Below, one piece after another: positions 53,794 through 63,062 of a stretch of DNA of 64,000 nucleotides. The position numbers were made by a program, and so were the translations under genes. Every line of letters starts with the position of its first letter. Within the stretch, counting starts at the first letter, position 1. Under the pieces are notes generated by a model, which was not told where the DNA came from, searched no databases, and saw only the letters and a list, made by a program, of their open reading frames with translations. Origin of the DNA: Niabella ginsenosidivorans (lineage in GTDB: Bacteria; Bacteroidota; Bacteroidia; Chitinophagales; Chitinophagaceae); NCBI RefSeq assembly GCF_001654455.1, contig NZ_CP015772.1, positions 1,984,001 through 2,048,000 of the forward strand, given 5' to 3'.

Positions 53794-54372
53794 ATGGCGC
53801 TTATCCTTGCCTCTTCATCGCCCCGACGCAAACAGTTGCTGGAAATGGCAGATCTTTCGTTTCGTATTATTACAAAAGAAACTGACGAAACATTTGATCC
53901 GGCGCTGGAGTTGAATGCTGCCGTTGCTGATGTGGCAAAGCGAAAAGGGTATGCTATAACGGACCAGGTTACAGCAGAAGATATCATTATTGCTGCTGAT
54001 ACCATCGTGGTGCTGGAAGACCGGGTGATCGGCAAGCCGGAAACCCGGGAAGCAGCTATTGATATTCTTACCAGGCTGCAAGGCGCTACACACTATGTTA
54101 TAACGGGCGTGGCACTTTTAAAAGGCAAAGAGGAAGTTGTTTTTTCGGAGCGTACAGAAGTGCTCTTCCATCCGCTGACTCCTCAGCAGATCACCTACTA
54201 TGTAGATAAATATCAACCATTTGATAAAGCGGGCGCTTATGCTATACAGGAATGGATCGGTGTTACAGGCATTAAAAGGATCCAGGGTGATTTTTATAAT
54301 GTAATGGGGTTGCCGGTAAGCCGGGTCTTGCAGGAAATTCGTACCTTAGGGTATCGTTCAGACAAAGACTGA
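53794..54372 (+). CDS. maf: Maf-like nucleotide pyrophosphatase
   Basis: 192 aa from ATG 53794, although the frame is open far upstream inside the prenyltransferase gene. ALILASSSPRRKQLLEMA is the diagnostic Maf N-terminus; DIIIAADTIVVLEDRVIGKP and YQPFDKAGAYAIQEWIGVTG, then GIKRIQGDFYNVMGLPV, are its remaining signatures. Maf proteins hydrolyse dTTP/UTP or modified nucleotides and act in house-cleaning and cell-division control. Length is normal. Confidence 0.95.
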   Translation: MALILASSSPRRKQLLEMADLSFRIITKETDETFDPALELNAAVADVAKRKGYAITDQVTAEDIIIAADTIVVLEDRVIGKPETREAAIDILTRLQGATHYVITGVALLKGKEEVVFSERTEVLFHPLTPQQITYYVDKYQPFDKAGAYAIQEWIGVTGIKRIQGDFYNVMGLPVSRVLQEIRTLGYRSDKD

Positions 54373-54464
54373 AGAGGATGCGCTTTGTTTGTACTGACTG
54401 CGGCACCTGTTCTGTACCTTTGCAGCAACGACCAATGATTGAAAAACATTAAAAACGTTAACTT

Positions 54465-55724
54465 ATGAATGAACAACTATTGCAGTACATCTGGCAATTC
54501 CAGTATTTTAATAACGCATTCTTAACCACCGCTGAAAAAGAACCGTTGCGGATCATTAAGCCCGGTATCATAAACCGTAACCAGGGTCCTGATTTTGAAA
54601 ATGCGCGGATACAAATAGGCAGTACTACCTGGGCCGGTTCGGTAGAACTGCATCTGAAAACTTCAGACTGGGAAAAACATCAGCACCAGCAGGATAAAAA
54701 TTACCGGAAAGTGATCCTTCATGTGGTTTATGAAAACGACAGGCCTCAGTCCGGGATTCCGGTGCTGGAATTAAAAACGAGGATCTCCCGGAGTTTGCTG
54801 AAACGATACAATAGCCTGATGCAGGCGCAGTCATTTATTCCCTGCGAGCACCAGATTCTGAAGGTTCCCGCGATCATTTTTAATGTATGGAAAAGCCGGC
54901 TGGTTGCAGAACGGCTTATTCGCAAGGGGATGGTCATTCAGCAATACCAGGAAGCCAATGAGCAGCACTGGGAAGAAAGTTTCTGGTGGCTGCTGGCAAG
55001 GAACCTGGGCGTTCCGGTGAATGCTGATGCTTTTGAGGCGATGGCAAAAACGATCCCGCTAAGAATACTGGCAAAGCATAAGAACCAGATTCATCAACTG
55101 GAGGCTCTGCTGCTGGGCCAGGCAGGACTGCTGAACGATTCCTTTGAGGATCCTTACCCAAAGCTATTGCAGCGGGAATATGCCTTTTTACAACGGAAAT
55201 ATGGCCTTTCAGCCATAGCGTATCCGGTACAGTTCCTGAGAATGCGGCCCGGAAATTTTCCCACCCTGCGGCTGGCGCAACTGGCTGCCATTATTCATTC
55301 TTCGGCCCACCTGTTTTCAAAGCTTCTGGAGGAAGAGTCATTAAAAAAAGCGAAACTGCTGTTTAAGGCCAATGCCAATGATTTCTGGAATTACCATTAC
55401 AGCCTCAGGGATCAAAGCACTTACAGGGAAAAGGCGATCGGCTCGGCTATGATCAATAATATCATTGTTAATACCGTATGCCCGATCCTTTTTGCCTATG
55501 GCTGCTTTATTGATAAGAACCGGTTGAAAGAAAAGGCCATCCGCTGGCTGGAAGAGTTAGGTGCAGAAAAGAATACGATCACTAAAGGGTTTGAGGAACT
55601 GGGGCTTTCCAATACTGCGGCAGTAGATTCACAGGCATTTATTGAGCTGAAAAGCCGCTTTTGCGATGAACGGAACTGTTTGCATTGCACGGTGGGTAAT
55701 TATTTATTGAAACAGGAAAAGTAA
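54465..55724 (+). CDS. DUF2851 family protein
   Basis: 419 aa. The block KPGIINRNQGPDFENARIQI, then STTWAGSVELHLKTSDWEKH and VILHVVYENDR, is typical of DUF2851, a Bacteroidota family related to restriction-endonuclease-like folds: the N-terminal Asp/Glu/Lys arrangement (PDF...ELHLKTSDW) resembles a PD-(D/E)XK core. No activity has been established that I know of. The C-terminus has four Cys (CDERNCLHC), a possible metal site. Last gene of the run beginning at 51480. Confidence 0.88.
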   Translation: MNEQLLQYIWQFQYFNNAFLTTAEKEPLRIIKPGIINRNQGPDFENARIQIGSTTWAGSVELHLKTSDWEKHQHQQDKNYRKVILHVVYENDRPQSGIPVLELKTRISRSLLKRYNSLMQAQSFIPCEHQILKVPAIIFNVWKSRLVAERLIRKGMVIQQYQEANEQHWEESFWWLLARNLGVPVNADAFEAMAKTIPLRILAKHKNQIHQLEALLLGQAGLLNDSFEDPYPKLLQREYAFLQRKYGLSAIAYPVQFLRMRPGNFPTLRLAQLAAIIHSSAHLFSKLLEEESLKKAKLLFKANANDFWNYHYSLRDQSTYREKAIGSAMINNIIVNTVCPILFAYGCFIDKNRLKEKAIRWLEELGAEKNTITKGFEELGLSNTAAVDSQAFIELKSRFCDERNCLHCTVGNYLLKQEK

Positions 55725-55750
55725 AGGGCGCCTTTTCAGGCACCCTTTAC
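55721..55750. terminator. Bidirectional terminator between convergent genes
   Basis: GTAAAGGGCGCC at 55721-55732 pairs with GGCACCCTTTAC at 55739-55750 around TTTTCA with one C-A mismatch. It covers the DUF2851 stop codon and lies 23 bases beyond the end of the gene on the other strand. Confidence 0.6.
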
Positions 55751-55772
55751 AAACAAACAGGGATTGCAATTA

Positions 55773-56225
55773 CTATCTTCTGCTGCCGCTACGGCCGGAA
55801 GGGTAGCTGTGGCGCCCGCGGTCATTGTTATGACCGTCATTGCGCCTGTTATAATCTCTTATAGAAACCTGGGTATAATCGTTTCTGTACTTTGAATAAT
55901 TTCTTACATGTGTTGTATTGCTGACCCAGGGCCGGTTGGTATTCATTACCACTTTATAGGTACGGTAGAGATCAAAATTCCGGTACCGGGCAGGTAAGCT
56001 GCGTACTGTAACCCAGTTTCTCCTTTTCTGAATAATGTAGGTGCGATTAACTACATCATAATAAGCATTGATTTCAGGCAGGTAATAATAATGGGCATAA
56101 TTGTATCCTGAAGGGCCCCATTGCGGCTGGCTTCCTATATTGACACTAACGCTTACCTGTGCGCTGGCATACTGTGCTGTTGTGATGCCGCTTATTAATA
56201 CGGCCAGAATAATGAACTTTTTCAT
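55773..56225 (-). CDS. Small secreted basic protein of unknown function
   Basis: 150 aa. The frame extends 26 codons further upstream, but a very strong ribosome binding site just before ATG 56223-56225 fixes the start. MKKFIILAVLISGITTAQYA is a signal peptide cut after the SAQ triplet. The mature protein is rich in Tyr, Asn and Arg (SGYNYAHYYYLPEINAYYDV, VRNYSKYRNDYTQVS) and ends in an Arg/Ser/Gly tail. It resembles small periplasmic proteins of Bacteroidota without assigned function. Function unknown. Confidence 0.75.
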   Translation of the reverse strand: MKKFIILAVLISGITTAQYASAQVSVSVNIGSQPQWGPSGYNYAHYYYLPEINAYYDVVNRTYIIQKRRNWVTVRSLPARYRNFDLYRTYKVVMNTNRPWVSNTTHVRNYSKYRNDYTQVSIRDYNRRNDGHNNDRGRHSYPSGRSGSRR

Positions 56226-56227
56226 GA

Positions 56228-56237
56228 CTCCCTCCTT
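56228..56237 (-). promoter_or_regulatory. Strong Shine-Dalgarno site
   Basis: On the minus strand AAGGAGGGAG precedes ATG 56225 by two bases. Strong sites are rare in this genome, and this one decides the start of the secreted-protein gene. Confidence 0.75.
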
Positions 56238-56359
56238 GGGTTTTTGGTGAATAATCTTGTTCTGTAAAAAAGACGTTTCTTTTAAAAACAAGTATGCATT
56301 CACTTAGTTAATAATTTATTAAGATCGTTTTTTACCAGGGCCGGAGAAGCAGGAAGGGA

Positions 56360-56989
56360 TTATTGCTGTAACGCCCATGCATCCAGCACATCTGCAATAG
56401 CAGCATAGGCTTTGGCCTTGTAAGCACTAACTGCAGTGACAGGGACCCATTCAATTTGCTCAATATCTTCTTCGGTTTGCGGGATCAGTATTTCTGCTGC
56501 AGTTGCTTTCATCTTAAACCAGCAGGATTCCTTTATGATCTGATGCGTGCCCTGCTCATACGTGTGATAGGTGGTGAGCAGGAGGGGCCCCCGTTCTAAT
56601 TTTATCAGCCCTGTTTCCTCCTGAACTTCCCGAACGGCACATTCTTCAATAGTTTCTCCTTCGTCCAGCTTCCCTTTGGGCAGATCCCAAAAGCCCCTGC
56701 GAAAGATCATCAATACTTCATTTCTTTCATTGGTGACCAAACCGCCTCCTGCCCGGATGAGCTCAAATTTCCGGAAGAAAGCTTTTTTCAGTTGTTTTAA
56801 ATCTTTATGCTGAAAGATACCCGTACTGATGCCCGGCAGGGTTAATTCATGAAGCATTGCTTTTACGGAATGCGTGTCCAGTTCGTCAATAAAAATCGTT
56901 TTAGGATGGTGTAACAATTCCTGTAGTAGCTCGTTCAGGGAATCACAGAGATATAATACTTTATTATGAATGTGGATTTTAATTTGCAT
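56360..56989 (-). CDS. NUDIX hydrolase with N-terminal extension
   Basis: 209 aa. The NUDIX box is GKLDEGETIEECAVREVQEETG (Gx5Ex7REUxEExG) starting near residue 108, preceded by FRRGFWDLPK. The N-terminal 70 residues (MQIKIHIHNKVLYLCDSLNE onward) are a family-specific extension seen in Bacteroidota NUDIX proteins next to pyrE. The domain hydrolyses nucleoside diphosphate derivatives; the substrate is not evident. Divergent from pyrE with 60 bases between starts, so a shared regulatory region is likely. Confidence 0.92.
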   Translation of the reverse strand: MQIKIHIHNKVLYLCDSLNELLQELLHHPKTIFIDELDTHSVKAMLHELTLPGISTGIFQHKDLKQLKKAFFRKFELIRAGGGLVTNERNEVLMIFRRGFWDLPKGKLDEGETIEECAVREVQEETGLIKLERGPLLLTTYHTYEQGTHQIIKESCWFKMKATAAEILIPQTEEDIEQIEWVPVTAVSAYKAKAYAAIADVLDAWALQQ

Positions 56990-57049
56990 ATTATTCCGGT
57001 TTTATAACAGATAGCGCTTAATTTCGCAACCTAAATTTAGGGAGCTGTT

Positions 57050-57682
57050 ATGAACGATGCAAAGGTAGTTGCAGAAAAGTTATTACAGGTAAATGCAATA
57101 AAATTAAGACCCCATGAGCCGTTTACATGGGCAAGCGGGTGGAAGAGCCCGATCTATTGCGATAACCGCAGTGTTTTGTCGTTCCCGTTTGTGCGCGATT
57201 TTATAAAAAGCGAATTGTGCAATGTACTGTTTGAACAGTTCAGCGAGGCAGAGTGCATTGCTGGCGTTGCTACAGGCGCTATTGCATGGGGAGCCATGGC
57301 TGCGGATCAGCTAAAGCTTCCTTTTATTTATGTGCGCCCCAAACCCAAAGAGCACGGACTGGGCAACCAGGTGGAAGGGCTGTTTGAAAAGGGGCAGAAG
57401 GTGGCAGTTGTGGAAGACCTGGTCAGCACCGGCAAAAGCAGTTTACAGGCTGTAGATGCGCTTTTAAGCGCCGGCCTGGATATTGTAGGGATGGTATCTA
57501 TTTTTACGTATGACTTTTCTGTATCCAAAGCGGCCTTTGAAGAAAGAAACCTAAAGTACCAGCCACTGACGAGTTACCCTGTTTTACTGGACCTGGCAAT
57601 GGAAAAAGGAATTATTAAAGAGGAAGATGCTGCCCTTTTGCTGAAGTGGAGGGAAGACCCTGCTAACTGGACGGGCATCTGA
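57050..57682 (+). CDS. pyrE: Orotate phosphoribosyltransferase
   Basis: 210 aa. VAVVEDLVSTGKSSLQAVDA is the PRPP-binding loop near residue 120; FTWASGWKSPIYCDNRSVLS and YVRPKPKEHGLGNQVEG (the flexible catalytic loop with its Lys) complete the OPRTase pattern. It makes orotidine 5'-phosphate from orotate and PRPP in pyrimidine synthesis. Length is normal and the protein is intact. Convergent with the LEA lipoprotein gene downstream, 23 bases apart. Confidence 0.96.
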   Translation: MNDAKVVAEKLLQVNAIKLRPHEPFTWASGWKSPIYCDNRSVLSFPFVRDFIKSELCNVLFEQFSEAECIAGVATGAIAWGAMAADQLKLPFIYVRPKPKEHGLGNQVEGLFEKGQKVAVVEDLVSTGKSSLQAVDALLSAGLDIVGMVSIFTYDFSVSKAAFEERNLKYQPLTSYPVLLDLAMEKGIIKEEDAALLLKWREDPANWTGI

Positions 57683-57705
57683 CCGCTGCTTATCATTCCG
57701 GATTG

Positions 57706-58173
57706 TCAGAATTTGATTTGCCCCAGCAACTGGCTGGAAGGCTGCTTTCCTGCATAATGAAGCGGGAAATTTTTTATGATGCCCCCTTTGCTAAGTCCGG
57801 CACTGCCCTCTACCCGTAGGTTTATGGAATCTCTTGTAATAAGGGCAAGTGAATTTCTGATAAGGTCCTTCAGGTTTAATTTTAAACGAACCGGCACCGG
57901 AAAATCGCTGGCCGCAGGAATTTTTACATCCTGGTTCAACAGAAAATCACCCACATAAATATCCTGGATCCATGCCTGTCCCCTGGCGTTATTTAAGGTA
58001 GCTCCAACATGATTCGGATTATTAAAGATCAGATTCATATCAAGGGTGGTTTCGTTCATTCCGATCTTACCCACCTGTACATTGCTGACCCCAACAAATT
58101 TTATATCCCTGTATTTCATACAGGAGGGCAGGAGAAGGCCTGCAGCAAATAATAAAACCAATAACTGTTTCAT
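57706..58173 (-). CDS. LEA type 2 (WHy-domain) lipoprotein
   Basis: 155 aa. MKQLLVLLFAAGLLLPSCMK is a lipoprotein signal with Cys 18. The rest (VGVSNVQVGKIGMNETTLDM then NLIFNNPNHVGATLNNA) is a water-stress/hypersensitivity (WHy) LEA type 2 beta-sandwich: FNNPNHVGATL is the usual strand pair. Such proteins are thought to protect or organise envelope components; no enzymatic role is known. Usual neighbour of pyrE in Bacteroidota. Confidence 0.85.
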   Translation of the reverse strand: MKQLLVLLFAAGLLLPSCMKYRDIKFVGVSNVQVGKIGMNETTLDMNLIFNNPNHVGATLNNARGQAWIQDIYVGDFLLNQDVKIPAASDFPVPVRLKLNLKDLIRNSLALITRDSINLRVEGSAGLSKGGIIKNFPLHYAGKQPSSQLLGQIKF

Positions 58174-58634
58174 CAGGATACATTTCAGTTAAATAAACAA
58201 AGTAAACAAGGAATTTGATTCATATGCTGCAAACTGTTGTTAAAAACATTATATACGGGAAGGCATTAACTGGATTCTTCCAGAACAGGGCCTAAATCTA
58301 TTAGTATTTTTTATTTTCTGGCTGCCCTGAATTAAACTAAATAAATTAGTATAAAATATATATATTAAACATATCATTATAAATGATTTACAAGTTATAT
58401 AGTTTATTAAAAATGGATTATATGTCAGTATTAAGAATGTCATATTGAGTCAGTTAACTTACATTGAATAAAAAAATAATTTATTATTCAATAGTTTGAT
58501 TTTTAATTTATTGTATTTGTATTATTATAAACAAGTTTATATAAAAATTATATTAAATAAGTATTGTATATGTTTTATTGTTAAGCACTGTTATGAACAG
58601 GGAAGATCTATGCAAAGGCCCTCATTGCAGGGGC
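58174..58634. other. Strongly A+T-rich intergenic region
   Basis: 460 bases between the start of the LEA lipoprotein gene and the end of the polysaccharide operon. From about 58300 to 58580 the sequence is almost only A and T (for example TATAAAATATATATATTAAA), much more extreme than the rest of the window. It includes the promoter of the LEA gene but no coding sequence was found. The boundary may mark where the polysaccharide operon was acquired. Confidence 0.45.
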
Positions 58635-59762
58635 TTACCAAAGATGACTGATAAGGGTGGCTGTATTTTTATTATTGTCGAAAGTCTTTTCAACAAGGGT
58701 TTTCCTCAGGGCTATTTCGTCTTCTTCAAAGGGCTTATAATAAAGCCGGGAGATAATGGATGCAATCGCATTAGAGCTGGTTCCGATATGGCAGGCCGTT
58801 TCCAGCCCTGTACTTGCTACCATTGCCGGGGTTGTAACGCAGTGTCTTCCGGAATACAATGAGTGTAAAAGCTTTAAACGTATTCCTGTAATATTTTTAT
58901 TAAAGTTGGGCAACACATTTATATGTGCTTTTTGCACCAGGTCATTGATCTCCGATTCACAGGGATTGCTGACCAGGCAGGTATGCTGGCAGAGCGCCGC
59001 CGCTTTTTGCAGTTGCCGGCCGGGAGACTTGCCTGCTATGATAAAGGGAACTCTTACCTTTGTAAAGACCTTATTCAGCAACCATAAGGCGGCTTCTTCA
59101 TTTTCCGGCACGGACAGATTTCCATGAAATAGGCAGTGCGTGCCCATTCCTTCCAGGCTGTTGACCTCCTGCCAGCTCGGAAATGTGGGTAATAAAAAGG
59201 CATTTTCAAATCCCAGCTCGTTAAAAAATGCTACGTCTTTGTCGGAGACACAGGCCAGTAACAGGTTCCTGGGAAGGGTTAAGGTATATTTTTTTATAAG
59301 CTTGCTTTCAGTGCTGAAATAGAGCTTTTTAAAAAGATCGGAGGTTGCCCTTGCCAGATCTTTGTAGTATAACTCTTCATTATTGTGCATGCGCACGCAG
59401 ATCTTCCTGCTTTTATTATTTATATAAGGTATGATTCCTGTACAGTGGAGCCCTTCCAGGAGAATGGGAAGCCCATCCTGGTTTAACCGCCCTATGAGCT
59501 GCTCATTGATCCTTGAGGAAACGATATAGGGCAGCGAAAGATTCAGGCACTCACTTTTTTTCTTCCGGCAATATACATTCACCGTTTCGCAAAAGGCATT
59601 CAGCTCTGCAGGAGTGCCCCTTTCATTATAACTGAAGTAGTGCAGGTGCACCTTAACACCCAACCGGTTAAATGCCCGGATGCGGTTCATCATATCAATA
59701 ACGCCACCATAATCTGCCGGCCATGGAACATCCAGGCAAACCATATGTATTTGCTTATTCAT
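58635..59762 (-). CDS. Glycosyltransferase, family 4-like
   Basis: 375 aa, GT-B fold. The start MNKQIHMVCLDVPWPADYGG then VIDMMNRIRAFNRLG is the usual donor-side N-terminus with a GGV loop. The C-terminal half holds HGNLSVPENEEAALWLLNKV and VPFIIAGKSPGRQLQKAAAL, then HINVLPNFNKNITGIRLKLL, in which an acidic residue is replaced by the polar NKNITGIRLK (family 4 enzymes typically have GxxxKxxE near here). It presumably transfers a sugar to a lipid-linked glycan. Start overlaps the stop of the preceding gene by four bases (ATGA). Confidence 0.8.
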   Translation of the reverse strand: MNKQIHMVCLDVPWPADYGGVIDMMNRIRAFNRLGVKVHLHYFSYNERGTPAELNAFCETVNVYCRKKKSECLNLSLPYIVSSRINEQLIGRLNQDGLPILLEGLHCTGIIPYINNKSRKICVRMHNNEELYYKDLARATSDLFKKLYFSTESKLIKKYTLTLPRNLLLACVSDKDVAFFNELGFENAFLLPTFPSWQEVNSLEGMGTHCLFHGNLSVPENEEAALWLLNKVFTKVRVPFIIAGKSPGRQLQKAAALCQHTCLVSNPCESEINDLVQKAHINVLPNFNKNITGIRLKLLHSLYSGRHCVTTPAMVASTGLETACHIGTSSNAIASIISRLYYKPFEEDEIALRKTLVEKTFDNNKNTATLISHLW

Positions 59763-60880
59763 CAGAGATATGGTTTATAAATATCCTGCAGTTTTATTTT
59801 TTCTATATCCCAGCAGAGTTCCTGCGCAGCGATGCGTGCATTGTTTTTAAGTGTTTGATAATATTCTTTATTATGATAGAGTTTTATAACTGCCTCAGCC
59901 ATTTTTTCAGGTTCATTAGAGAATAAACAAATTCCGCAATGGTAATGTTCAATTATTTTTAATACCTCCGGTATGGCAGTGGCCACAACGGGCACTCCCG
60001 CCTGTATATAGTCAAAAAGTTTGTTGGGAAGGTTATATAAATAGTTGTCATTGTCAAAACCATCCAATGAAAATCCTAAATCAGCGTGTGGTGTGTATTG
60101 TTTAAGTTGTTCCGGGGGCATTTTCGGGATCATTTCCACTTTATGCTGTAAACTCCATGCTGTTCGTTTTTGCAGGATTTCTTCCCATTGAGTGCCCCAG
60201 CCGATATAAACAAGAAGATATTCATCGGGCATAAATTTCATCATTTCCAGCAATTCAATTCCCCCTCTTCCCGGGTGTATGCCAATGCCCTGCATAAGGA
60301 GAACAGTTCTGTTTTTCCAGTGAAGCGGTTTTTCGATTGGTTTTACAACCGTTCTTACGGGAACATTCCTTATTACTGCCAGGTTCTTTTTGTATTCTGT
60401 ATCATACAGTCTTTTGACAGAGTCGTTTACGGTATAAATTGTTTCAAGCTTTGGGAATATCCGGTTTTCAAAAAATTTCCAGACCGATTTTTTAAATGGA
60501 GCGTTTTTTAGCTCCGGTACCCCTGTATAATATTCATGTGTATCATAAAATAATTTTTTATTCCTGATTTTTGATGCAATAAATGCCGGAACTAATGCAT
60601 CCAAATCATTTGCTAAAATGTAGTCTGTTTTTTTAAACAGTAGTTTTAAAAGCAACTTGATATTAAATTCCCCGAATTTTAAAAAGCCGCTTTTAAAATA
60701 GCAATGAATTCTTTTGGCCCGGAAGCTGTATTGGCCAAGGGGCAAGCTGTTTTTTTCAGACCGGGCATACACAAAAACATCAAATCCCATGTGCTGGAGT
60801 GTGTCACAAATGCGAATGACCCTTTGATCTGTTGTTAATTCAGAAATAACGGCAACCGTGATTTTCTTTTTGTCAGGCAT
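59762..60880 (-). CDS. Glycosyltransferase, GT-B type
   Basis: 372 aa. KITVAVISELTTDQRVIRIC is the N-terminal strand and loop of this group, in which an HWRK/TDQRV-like segment is common in Bacteroidota GT4 enzymes. VLLMQGIGIHPGRGGIELLE, HADLGFSLDGFDNDNYLYNL and PNKLFDYIQAGVPVVATAIP are the sugar-nucleotide binding half; NKLFDYIQAGVPVV is the classic GT-B E-x7-E-like site. Second gene from the end of the polysaccharide operon, with a coupled downstream gene. Sugar specificity is unknown. Confidence 0.85.
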   Translation of the reverse strand: MPDKKKITVAVISELTTDQRVIRICDTLQHMGFDVFVYARSEKNSLPLGQYSFRAKRIHCYFKSGFLKFGEFNIKLLLKLLFKKTDYILANDLDALVPAFIASKIRNKKLFYDTHEYYTGVPELKNAPFKKSVWKFFENRIFPKLETIYTVNDSVKRLYDTEYKKNLAVIRNVPVRTVVKPIEKPLHWKNRTVLLMQGIGIHPGRGGIELLEMMKFMPDEYLLVYIGWGTQWEEILQKRTAWSLQHKVEMIPKMPPEQLKQYTPHADLGFSLDGFDNDNYLYNLPNKLFDYIQAGVPVVATAIPEVLKIIEHYHCGICLFSNEPEKMAEAVIKLYHNKEYYQTLKNNARIAAQELCWDIEKIKLQDIYKPYL

Positions 60881-60895
60881 GGATTGTCATCACAA

Positions 60896-61960
60896 TTATA
60901 GGAAAAAATTGATATCGTTTGCGATAAAATCTGCCGCATTGCCCGAGCCAAAAAGCCGGCTTCCGAAGTCCGGGGTCAGGTGAGCCAGTTTTTCAAAGTT
61001 AGGAATAATAGTATCGGTAGCAGTGGCAATGGCACATTCTGATGCTATAATTTCGGGCCAGAACGGTTTGTCCATAATGATCAAAGATTTTTTTTGGGCA
61101 AAATAAGCCTCCCTGGATAATCCGCCACTATCCGTAATAACATACGCGGCGTTTTTAAGGAGCGTATTCATCTCGGCATAGCCAACCGGCTCTATTTGTG
61201 TAAATCCGGCAGGGATATCAATCGTATTAATGATTGTTTTTGTATGTGGATGCAGGGGCACAACTACCTGAATTCTTTTGTGAATATCATTGAATGCAGC
61301 AATAATATCTTTTAAATACTGGGGTGATAATATATTTTCACGCCGGTGTATCGTAGCTAAAATATAGGGATCAGTTGTTTTAATACTTTGCAGGGAGGCA
61401 GGGGTGTTGTATTTTAAAAATGCATCATACATCAGATCGCCGCTTAATAATAACCGGCTGTTGATTGCATGTTGATAGCCTTCAGACTGCATGGTTTGAT
61501 AATTGAACTGCGTGCAACAATAGTTGGTAGTTGCCAAACGGTCTGTCAGCACCCTGTTTATTTCTTCCGGCATGGAAGGATTATTTGTTCGTATACCAGA
61601 CTCCACATGAAAAAGGAGGCACCCGGACCGAATGGCAGCAAGCGCACCAGCCAGGGTGGTATTGGTATCGCCGTATACAATAACAAGCGGCTCATCCTGC
61701 TCCTGAAATACTTGTTGCAACTGAGCGGATGTATTGCCAATAAAGACATCGGCATTGCCTGCCGGCGGATTTTTAAAAATAATATCAGGTGCAGGAATAC
61801 TGAGCTCTTTAAAAAAAATATCGCTCATTTGAAAATCGTAATGCTGGCCGGTATGGATAATCGTTTGCCTTATATTGCCGTATTGCGCGATAGCTTTATA
61901 GAGGACGCTTAATTTTATGAACTGGGGCCTGTTTCCTACTACATGTATAAGTGCCTTCAT
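60896..61960 (-). CDS. wecB: UDP-N-acetylglucosamine 2-epimerase (non-hydrolysing)
   Basis: 354 aa. MKALIHVVGNRPQFIKLSVL, then QTIIHTGQHYDFQMSDIFF, VIVYGDTNTTLAGALAAI, HVESGIRTNNPSMPEEINRV and YVITDSGGLSREAYFAQKKS are the five landmark segments of WecB/WbpI-type epimerases. It interconverts UDP-GlcNAc and UDP-ManNAc, or acts on a diamino derivative as in WbpI. Next to a Gfo/Idh/MocA oxidoreductase with which it overlaps by four bases (ATGA), the pair resembles WbpB plus WbpI, but WbpE/D are not in this stretch. Confidence 0.93.
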   Translation of the reverse strand: MKALIHVVGNRPQFIKLSVLYKAIAQYGNIRQTIIHTGQHYDFQMSDIFFKELSIPAPDIIFKNPPAGNADVFIGNTSAQLQQVFQEQDEPLVIVYGDTNTTLAGALAAIRSGCLLFHVESGIRTNNPSMPEEINRVLTDRLATTNYCCTQFNYQTMQSEGYQHAINSRLLLSGDLMYDAFLKYNTPASLQSIKTTDPYILATIHRRENILSPQYLKDIIAAFNDIHKRIQVVVPLHPHTKTIINTIDIPAGFTQIEPVGYAEMNTLLKNAAYVITDSGGLSREAYFAQKKSLIIMDKPFWPEIIASECAIATATDTIIPNFEKLAHLTPDFGSRLFGSGNAADFIANDINFFL

Positions 61961-62994
61961 GTGTTTTCAGTATTATAGCTGTTTTTAAAACGATTTTCTG
62001 AGGTCTTATACAGATCTTCTATAAATTTTATTAGTAATGATCCTTCGTTTGCCTGTAAAAAGGGGTGATTGTCATTATCCAGTGCTTCAATGAGGTTTTC
62101 ATAAATTTTATCATGATTGCTCATGCTGCCTTCATAATTGCCGTATTGATTGGCGCCGTTCCCGATCGGTAAATCGGGTTTATCGATCCCCTGTACACGA
62201 AAATATTCCAATTCATTTAAATACTGCCCGCCGATCTTTATCGTTCCTTTTTCTCCAAGAAGGGTGATGGAGCCTTCCATATTTTTCTCAAAGCTGTTCA
62301 CGCTGTAGGAAAAACTGCCTATTATGCCGGTCTGCATTTTAAACTGGATAACGCCCGTATCCTCAAATTCAATATCAGGATGTGCCAGATTAGCTGACAG
62401 CAGGGAAGCCGATACTGCATCTCCGAAAAACCACATGATCAGATCGATGAAATGGCTGAATTGCGTGTAGAGTGTGCCGCCATCTGTTTTCAATTTTCCC
62501 CGCCAGTTGGTATAATAGTTGGCCGGCCTGTTCCAGAACCCGTTTACATGAAAGCTGTAAAGCCTGCCTAAGCTGCCGTTTTCAATTAATTGTTTTACGA
62601 ATGCAATAGGAGGGTTATACCTGTTTTGCTTTACAATGAACAGTTTTTTGCCGGTATTGTGCGATACCTGAACCATTTTTTGCGCATCGCTGTAATGGAT
62701 GGCCATTGGCTTTTCACAGAGAACATGAAACCCCGCTTCCAGGCATTGTATGGATTGCGGAGCATGCAGCCAGTTGGGCGTGCAGATACTGATGACATCC
62801 AGCAACGGATTTTGTGATAATAATTCTTCCAGGGAAGAACAGGCCCTGCAATTATATTTCCCGGCAAGTGCTTTCGCCTTTTTAAAGTCACTGTCAACTA
62901 CCGCGTCCAGTATCCCAAAAGTGGAAGCATGTTTTGCATGCCTTTGCCCTATATTCCCACAGCCTACAATTGCAAAGTGTTTATCCCGATTCAT
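61957..62994 (-). CDS. Gfo/Idh/MocA-family NAD(P)-dependent oxidoreductase
   Basis: 345 aa from ATG 62992-62994; the frame is open 22 codons further but the upstream part is not conserved-looking. HFAIVGCGNIGQRHAKHAST is the Rossmann GxGxxG loop, DVISICTPNWLHAPQSIQCL, then VLCEKPMAIHYSDAQKMV with the EKP motif, and GGTLYTQFSHFIDLIMWFFG with the active-site His. These are all MocA family hallmarks; WbpB-like UDP-GlcNAcA 3-dehydrogenase is one possible activity. First gene of the polysaccharide operon that continues through wecB and two glycosyltransferases. Confidence 0.9.
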   Translation of the reverse strand: MNRDKHFAIVGCGNIGQRHAKHASTFGILDAVVDSDFKKAKALAGKYNCRACSSLEELLSQNPLLDVISICTPNWLHAPQSIQCLEAGFHVLCEKPMAIHYSDAQKMVQVSHNTGKKLFIVKQNRYNPPIAFVKQLIENGSLGRLYSFHVNGFWNRPANYYTNWRGKLKTDGGTLYTQFSHFIDLIMWFFGDAVSASLLSANLAHPDIEFEDTGVIQFKMQTGIIGSFSYSVNSFEKNMEGSITLLGEKGTIKIGGQYLNELEYFRVQGIDKPDLPIGNGANQYGNYEGSMSNHDKIYENLIEALDNDNHPFLQANEGSLLIKFIEDLYKTSENRFKNSYNTENT

Positions 62995-63062
62995 CGGGTG
63001 CAAAAATAATAGAATAAGGGATACGTTGATGGCCTGTAAACCACAGGAAGCCCTGTGCAAAC

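Noticed and set aside
58300-58580. A+T-rich block as a replication origin
   Set aside because: No DnaA boxes, iterons or origin-linked genes (dnaA, parAB) are visible nearby.
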